Program-made: the position numbers and the translations under genes
The notes under the pieces: generated by a model
What the model saw: the letters and a program-made list of their open reading frames with translations, nothing else
What the model was told of the DNA's origin: nothing
Databases searched by the model: none
Source of the DNA: an uncultured Coriobacteriaceae bacterium
GTDB taxonomy: Bacteria > Actinomycetota > Coriobacteriia > Coriobacteriales > Eggerthellaceae
Length of the DNA: 10,157 nt
NCBI GenBank assembly: GCA_902781245.1
Contig: CACZIP010000046.1
Span: forward strand, 1 to 10,157
Direction of reading: 5' to 3'
Shown: positions 5,965-10,157 of the stretch, piece by piece
How positions within the stretch are numbered: position 1 is the first letter of the stretch
How the letters are laid out: every line of letters starts with the position of its first letter

Positions 5965-6432
5965 GTGCTCACACGAAAGGAACAAGAGCTGCTCGACGCT
6001 TTGGCGCCGACTGCTGAAAAAGAAGGCGTCGACCTCGTAACGCTTGAAGTCGTTGGTGCCAAGAAGGCTCCGACGATTCGCGTGTACATCGACACCGACC
6101 ACGGTGTGAGTTTCGACGAGCTGGCTGCTGCGCAGGCTTGGATCAACGACATCATGGATGACATCGATCCATTCCCCGGAGCTTACACGCTCGAGGTATC
6201 GTCGCCTGGCATCGACCGGCCGCTGAGGACGCGCGAGCATTTCGAGCGCTTCGCAGGCGAGAAGGTCGTGGTCAAGACGACGGCACCCATCAACGGCCGC
6301 GGCACGTACTCAGGCGTGCTTGTAGGCATGAATGGCGACGACATCGAAGTCGATTGCGATGGCGAGTTGTTCGCCATACCGTTCGATGCCGTGAAGAAGG
6401 CCAACGTAAAGGGAACATTCGACTTCAACTAG
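5965..6432 (+). CDS. rimP: Ribosome maturation factor RimP
   Basis: This 155-residue cytoplasmic protein is needed for maturation of the 30S subunit. It matches the RimP (DUF150) family over its whole length. The N-terminal alpha/beta domain contains IRVYIDTDHGVSFDEL and the family signature YTLEVSSPGIDRPL near residues 73-86. A C-terminal SH3-like barrel follows (from GEKVVVKTTAPINGRG to AIPFDAVKKANV). Translation starts at GTG 5965, with AGGAAAGGG just upstream at a 5-base spacing; no ATG fits the conserved N-terminus. It is the first gene of the operon, 20 bases before nusA, the same order as in many bacteria. Confidence 0.95.
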   Translation: MLTRKEQELLDALAPTAEKEGVDLVTLEVVGAKKAPTIRVYIDTDHGVSFDELAAAQAWINDIMDDIDPFPGAYTLEVSSPGIDRPLRTREHFERFAGEKVVVKTTAPINGRGTYSGVLVGMNGDDIEVDCDGELFAIPFDAVKKANVKGTFDFN

Positions 6433-6452
6433 TCGTGAGGAAAGGAAGACAC

Positions 6453-7655
6453 GTGGCAACATCACAATTGATCGAGGCGTTGCAGGAGTTGGCGCACGAG
6501 CGCAAAATCGACGAGTTCTACCTCATCGAACGCCTTGAGGAATCACTTGCAAACAGCTACCAGCGCATCCTCGACCTTGAATGGGATGCACGCGTCACAA
6601 TCGACCGCCAGACGGGCAAGATCTACGTGTACGAGCTCGTTCCGGTAGGCGAGCCCGATGAAGAGACCGGCGAGTATTCCGAGTTCGAGGAGCGCGACGT
6701 CACGCCGGCAGACGTGAGCCGCATCGCCGCCCAGAACGCCAAGAGCGTCATCGCCGCCATCGTTCGCGATGCTGGTCGTCAGTCGATTTACGAAGAGTTC
6801 TCGGGCCGTGTCGGCGACCTCGTCACCGGCACCGTTCTGCAGGGAACACCCGATTTCACGATCATAAAGATTCGCGATGGTGTCGAAGCCGAGCTTCCGC
6901 ATTACGATCAGAAGCGTTATCCGGGAGAGCGCAACGAGCGCCCGAACAACGAGCATTATCGTCATAACCAGCGCCTCAAGGTGCTGATCATCGATGTGCG
7001 CGACCCCTCGAGCGATGCGCCGCGTGTCCGTGGCGACCAGCAGCGTCCGCCGATCGTCGTGTCGCGTACGCACCCCGACCTGATTCGCCGTCTGTTCGAG
7101 ATCGAAGTTCCCGAGATCTACGACGGCCTGGTCGAGGTGAAGTCCATCGCCCGCGAGCCGGGCGTTCGCTCGAAGGTTGCTGTTGCATCCCGCGAATCGA
7201 ACCTCGATCCGGTTGGTGCATGCGTCGGCCCGAAGGGCAGCCGCGTGCGCATGGTCGTCGAGGAGCTTCGCAACGAGCGCGTCGATGTCATCCAGTGGAG
7301 CGAGAACCCGGCTGTCTACGTCGGCAATGCGCTGTCGCCGGCGAGGGTCAACTCGGTCACAATCGACGAGGAGAACCACTATGCAACCGTCGTCGTCTCC
7401 GACGACCAGCTCTCGCTTGCCATCGGCAAGGAGGGTCAGAATGCACGCCTCGCTGCGCGCTTGACCGGCTGGCATATCGACATCAAGAGTACTTCGTTCG
7501 TGGGAGCATCGCTCGTCGATGAGGACACGCTTCTCGACGACGAAGTTGAGGAAGAGTCCGAGTTCTGTGCTTATGAGAACGAAGACGGTGTACGTTGCCG
7601 CAACCACGCCCGTCCGGGCAGCAGGTACTGCGGAATTCACGCGAGCCTCGAATAG
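6453..7655 (+). CDS. nusA: Transcription termination/antitermination factor NusA with a Cys/His tail
   Basis: This 400-residue RNA polymerase-binding factor modulates pausing, hairpin termination and antitermination. The N-terminal domain (LIEALQELAHERKIDEFYLIERLEES onward, about 1-125) contacts polymerase. An S1 domain starts at GDLVTGTVLQGTPDF (about 126-200). KH1 contains GACVGPKGSRVR and KH2 ends in LSLAIGKEGQNARLAARLTGWHIDI. The core up to there looks like actinobacterial NusA. The last 31 residues are unusual: C372, C382, H385, C393 and H396 form C-x9-C-x2-H-x7-C-x2-H, with RPGSRYCGIH, after an acidic stretch (DEDTLLDDEVEEESE). That looks like a small zinc-binding module not present in standard NusA. 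GTG at 6453, with GGAAAGG 7 bases upstream, is chosen because it gives MATSQLIEAL, matching the family start; an ATG upstream at 6354 lies inside rimP in another frame. Confidence 0.95.
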   Translation: MATSQLIEALQELAHERKIDEFYLIERLEESLANSYQRILDLEWDARVTIDRQTGKIYVYELVPVGEPDEETGEYSEFEERDVTPADVSRIAAQNAKSVIAAIVRDAGRQSIYEEFSGRVGDLVTGTVLQGTPDFTIIKIRDGVEAELPHYDQKRYPGERNERPNNEHYRHNQRLKVLIIDVRDPSSDAPRVRGDQQRPPIVVSRTHPDLIRRLFEIEVPEIYDGLVEVKSIAREPGVRSKVAVASRESNLDPVGACVGPKGSRVRMVVEELRNERVDVIQWSENPAVYVGNALSPARVNSVTIDEENHYATVVVSDDQLSLAIGKEGQNARLAARLTGWHIDIKSTSFVGASLVDEDTLLDDEVEEESEFCAYENEDGVRCRNHARPGSRYCGIHASLE

Positions 7656-7665
7656 GAGTATTTGA

Positions 7666-7950
7666 ATGGCCGAGGCCCGCGAGAAACGCGTGAGGACATG
7701 CGTCGGATGCGGTGAGCAATCCGGTAAGGAGACGCTCATGCGCATCATGCGCTCCGCTGATGGTTCGGTGTCGTTCGATCCGACCGGGCGCGGTGCCGGG
7801 CGCGGTGCTTACGTGTGCTCGCAAGCATGCTTCGAACAGGCGTTGAAGACGCGGAAGCTGCAACGGGCCTTGAAATGTGGGATAGAGAAGGAAGATGCCG
7901 AAGGCATCGCAGCGCAATTGGCAGCTGCGCAAGCCAGTCGGATGCAGTAA
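7666..7950 (+). CDS. ylxR: YlxR/RnpM family RNA-binding protein
   Basis: This 94-residue protein belongs to the YlxR (DUF448) family, found between nusA and infB across Gram-positive bacteria. The N-terminal RTCVGC motif (about 10-15), LMRIMRSADGSV and the GRGAGRGAYVCSQACFEQAL segment (about 44-63) are the family hallmarks. They form a small basic RNA-binding fold, with Cys pairs C12/C15 and C52/C56 that may hold structure or metal. Family members have been reported to bind the RNase P RNA and modulate RNase P (RnpM); whether this one does is inference. The ATG has AGGAG 7 bases upstream, overlapping the nusA stop. The ylxQ (L7Ae-like) gene that often follows in Bacillota is absent; infB starts 9 bases after the stop. 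Confidence 0.93.
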   Translation: MAEAREKRVRTCVGCGEQSGKETLMRIMRSADGSVSFDPTGRGAGRGAYVCSQACFEQALKTRKLQRALKCGIEKEDAEGIAAQLAAAQASRMQ

Positions 7951-7959
7951 GGAGAGAAT

Positions 7960-10157
7960 ATGGCGAGCATGCGAGTGTTGCAACTTGCAAAAGAGTACGG
8001 GCTTTCCAACAAGGAAATGCTCGAAAAGGTTATTGAGCTCGGTATTCCAGCCAAGAGCCATGCAAGCGTGCTCACCGAGGAGAACGTCGCGAAGGTCCGC
8101 GAAGCCCTCGGAGAGGCATCGGTAGACGAGAAGACGGGCGAGCCCGCCGAACGTCCGCTCACCAAAGAAGAAATCGAAGCACGTGAGCGCGAGGCCGAAG
8201 AGGAACGCGCGCGCCGTGAAGCCGTTGAGAAGGAACGTGCCGCTCGTGAGGCGGAGCGTGCTGGGCGCACAGGCGCGGCCAAGTCCGAAAAGGACGAGGG
8301 CGAAACGAAGCAGGAAACCAAGCCCCGCAAGGTTGCTCCTGAAACGAATCCCTTCGAGAATCTGGAAAACCAGATTGCAAGCGAGCAGGAGCGCGTGAAG
8401 CGCGAAGCTGAGGAAGCTGCAGCGCGCTCGCGCGCAGCTGCAGTTGCAAAAGACGTGGCCAAGAAGCAGGCCGTCGAGGAGGCTCTGCGCAACCGCAACG
8501 GCAAGAAGAGCGCGGCAAAGCCCGCAGAGGAGTCTGTCGAGAAACCTGCCGAGAAGCCTTCCAAGAAGCAAGCGCCCGTCGCAAAACCTGCCAAGACGAA
8601 CTTCGATTCGCTGCTCAGCCAGATCGAATCCGAGAAGAAGCGCATTGAAGAACAAGCTGCAACTCCTTCGAAGCCGAGTAAGGCGGAGCGTCCTGTTCAG
8701 CAAGGCGGCAAGAAGGGCAAGAAGAAGCAGCGCAACGAGCAGTTCGTGCCAGAACTTGAGGCAGAGGCGGACGGCGAGGACCGTTACGCGAAAATGGCTG
8801 TACAGGTCGAGAAGCTGCAACGCGACAAGGTGCTTGCCGATGCGCGTGCAGCTGTTGCCGCAGCATCTACCCACGAGGGCGAGGGTCGCCGCAAGAAGCG
8901 CAAGGAGAAGCGCCAGGCTGAGGCTCGTGAGCGCGCCGAGCTCGAGGCGCTTGAAAAGGGCCTCGATCCCGAACTCGTGCTTGACGAGTCCGTCGTCGAG
9001 GTGCCCCAGGGTGCTTCGGTTGCCAAGCTCGCCGAGGTGCTGAAGGTTCAGCCCAACGACATCATCAAGAGGCTGTTCATGCTCGGCCAGGTGCTGACGT
9101 TGACCCAGACCATGAGCGACGACCTCATCGAGCTGGTTGCGGACGATCTTGGCCGCAAGGTTCGCGTCGTTTCTCCCGAAGAGGAATACGCGGTCGTGTA
9201 TCACGACACCGAAGACGACCTCAAGCCGCGTCCGCCGGTAGTCACGGTCATGGGTCATGTCGACCACGGCAAGACGTCGCTGCTCGACGCGATTCGCCAC
9301 ACTGGCGTTGTCGCGAGCGAGGCCGGTGGCATCACGCAACACATTGGTGCATCTGTTGTCGAAATCGATGGCAAGCAGATCACCTTCATCGACACTCCGG
9401 GTCACGAGGCGTTCACGGCAATGCGTGCCCGTGGTGCCCAGGTCACCGACGTCATCGTGCTCGTTGTCGCTGCCGACGACGGCGTCATGCCGCAGACGGT
9501 TGAGGCAATCAACCATGCGAAGGCAGCTGATGTTCCCATCGTCGTGGCTGTTAACAAGATCGATAAACCCGGCGCGAACCCCGATCGCGTGCGTCAGGAG
9601 CTCACCGAGTACGGCGTCATCCCCGAGGAGTGGGGCGGCACCAACATGTTCGTCGAGGTATCTGCAAAGAAGAAGATGCATATCGACGACCTGCTCGAGA
9701 CCATCATCCTCCAGGCTGACGTGCTCGAGCTGAAGGCCAATCCCGATGCGCTTGCTTCCGGCTTCGTCATCGAGGCCAACCTCGACAAAGGCCGTGGCCC
9801 CGTCGCCACGGTGCTCGTCCAGCGCGGTACACTGCATCCCGGCGACAGCGTAGTCGCTGGCACCTCGTACGGCCGTGTCCGTGCGTTGGTCAATCCTCGT
9901 GGCGAGAACGTCCCGGCCGCATTCCCGGCCGACCCGGCAGAGATTCTCGGCTTGTCGAGCGTGCCGGTCGCCGGTGACGAGTTCCGCGTCTTCGAAGACG
10001 AACGCGATGCCCGCAAGCTCGCCGAAGAGCGCGCGCTGCGCCAGCGCCTCGCTGCTCAGGAATCGAAGTCGCACATGAGCTTGGACGACCTGTTCGATCG
10101 CATCGAGGCTGGCAAGCAGACCGACTTGAACCTCATCGTCAAAGCCGACGTCCAGGG
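7960..10157 (+). CDS. infB: Translation initiation factor IF-2, 3' end beyond window
   Basis: 732 codons of this GTPase, which places initiator tRNA on the 30S subunit and promotes subunit joining, are visible; the frame is open at the right edge. A first IF2-N domain covers about residues 4-50 (MRVLQLAKEYGLSNKEML). A charged Lys/Glu/Ala-rich linker of about 285 residues follows. A second IF2-N-like domain (about 347-400, SVAKLAEVLKVQPNDIIKRL) precedes the G domain. G motifs are all intact: G1 GHVDHGKTS (432-440), G2 GGITQHIG (456-463), G3 DTPGHE (478-483), G4 NKID (532-535), G5 SAK (568-570). Domain II follows (ASGFVIEANLDKGRGPVATVLVQRGTL). Translation starts at ATG 7960, with AAGGAG 5 bases upstream, touching the ylxR stop. 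The linker holds a repeated motif around F132 and F215, with a weaker copy at Y276. The missing part should hold the rest of domain III and the fMet-tRNA-binding domain. Confidence 0.97.
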   Translation, partial: MASMRVLQLAKEYGLSNKEMLEKVIELGIPAKSHASVLTEENVAKVREALGEASVDEKTGEPAERPLTKEEIEAREREAEEERARREAVEKERAAREAERAGRTGAAKSEKDEGETKQETKPRKVAPETNPFENLENQIASEQERVKREAEEAAARSRAAAVAKDVAKKQAVEEALRNRNGKKSAAKPAEESVEKPAEKPSKKQAPVAKPAKTNFDSLLSQIESEKKRIEEQAATPSKPSKAERPVQQGGKKGKKKQRNEQFVPELEAEADGEDRYAKMAVQVEKLQRDKVLADARAAVAAASTHEGEGRRKKRKEKRQAEARERAELEALEKGLDPELVLDESVVEVPQGASVAKLAEVLKVQPNDIIKRLFMLGQVLTLTQTMSDDLIELVADDLGRKVRVVSPEEEYAVVYHDTEDDLKPRPPVVTVMGHVDHGKTSLLDAIRHTGVVASEAGGITQHIGASVVEIDGKQITFIDTPGHEAFTAMRARGAQVTDVIVLVVAADDGVMPQTVEAINHAKAADVPIVVAVNKIDKPGANPDRVRQELTEYGVIPEEWGGTNMFVEVSAKKKMHIDDLLETIILQADVLELKANPDALASGFVIEANLDKGRGPVATVLVQRGTLHPGDSVVAGTSYGRVRALVNPRGENVPAAFPADPAEILGLSSVPVAGDEFRVFEDERDARKLAEERALRQRLAAQESKSHMSLDDLFDRIEAGKQTDLNLIVKADVQ

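Noticed and set aside
6543..7748. 401-codon open frame on the minus strand opposite nusA
   Set aside because: Antisense shadow of nusA with no family motif, no ribosome binding site and overlap into ylxR.
7483..10074. 863-codon open frame on the minus strand opposite infB
   Set aside because: It is antisense to a clear IF-2 frame, rich in Leu, Ala and Arg with no domain pattern; long antisense frames are common where codon bias is strong in GC-rich genes.
1..10157. Mobile element, CRISPR, toxin-antitoxin or defence system
   Set aside because: No transposase, integrase, spaced direct-repeat array or small paired genes are visible; gene content is core metabolism and gene expression.

Overview
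The window is a GC-rich bacterial chromosome segment made almost entirely of housekeeping genes on the plus strand, with one minus-strand gene near the left end. Protein sequences point to a high-GC Gram-positive lineage. NusA and the IlvB N-terminus resemble actinobacterial versions. The URO-D-family methyltransferase fragment, the stand-alone GMP synthase synthetase subunit and frequent GTG starts would suit an anaerobic gut actinobacterium of the Coriobacteriia (Eggerthellaceae type). This placement is inferred from remembered family patterns, not from a database search.

Left part (1-2990): the 3' end of a URO-D-family protein converges on a minus-strand guaA-type gene, with a strong, probably bidirectional terminator between them. 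The guaA-type gene has only the ATP-pyrophosphatase and dimerisation domains and no glutamine amidotransferase domain. It is divergent from an AldA-like aldehyde dehydrogenase gene. The 258-base divergent intergenic region contains a near-perfect 20-bp palindrome overlapping a second inverted repeat.

Middle part (2991-5964): a terminator closes the aldehyde dehydrogenase unit. A clear extended -10 promoter then starts a roughly 245-base structured leader that ends in a textbook intrinsic terminator just before ilvB. ilvB and ilvN (acetolactate synthase large and small subunits) overlap by 4 bases. After ilvN lies a 31-base perfect palindrome flanked by a degenerate 21-base copy of the ilvN 3' end. 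A further promoter and a second leader terminator then precede the next operon.

Right part (5965-10157): a tightly packed rimP-nusA-ylxR-infB operon with 9 to 20 bases between genes. It encodes ribosome maturation, transcription elongation/termination, an RNA-binding YlxR/RnpM protein and translation initiation factor IF-2. infB runs off the right edge after 732 codons. NusA has an unusual Cys/His tail that looks zinc-binding, and the IF-2 linker contains a repeated short helical motif.

I see no mobile element, CRISPR array, tRNA, rRNA or defence system. The most interesting material is regulatory: two leaders that each place an intrinsic terminator between promoter and first gene, the divergent palindrome and the ilvN 3' duplication. 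Among the proteins, the NusA tail and the single-domain GMP synthase stand out.
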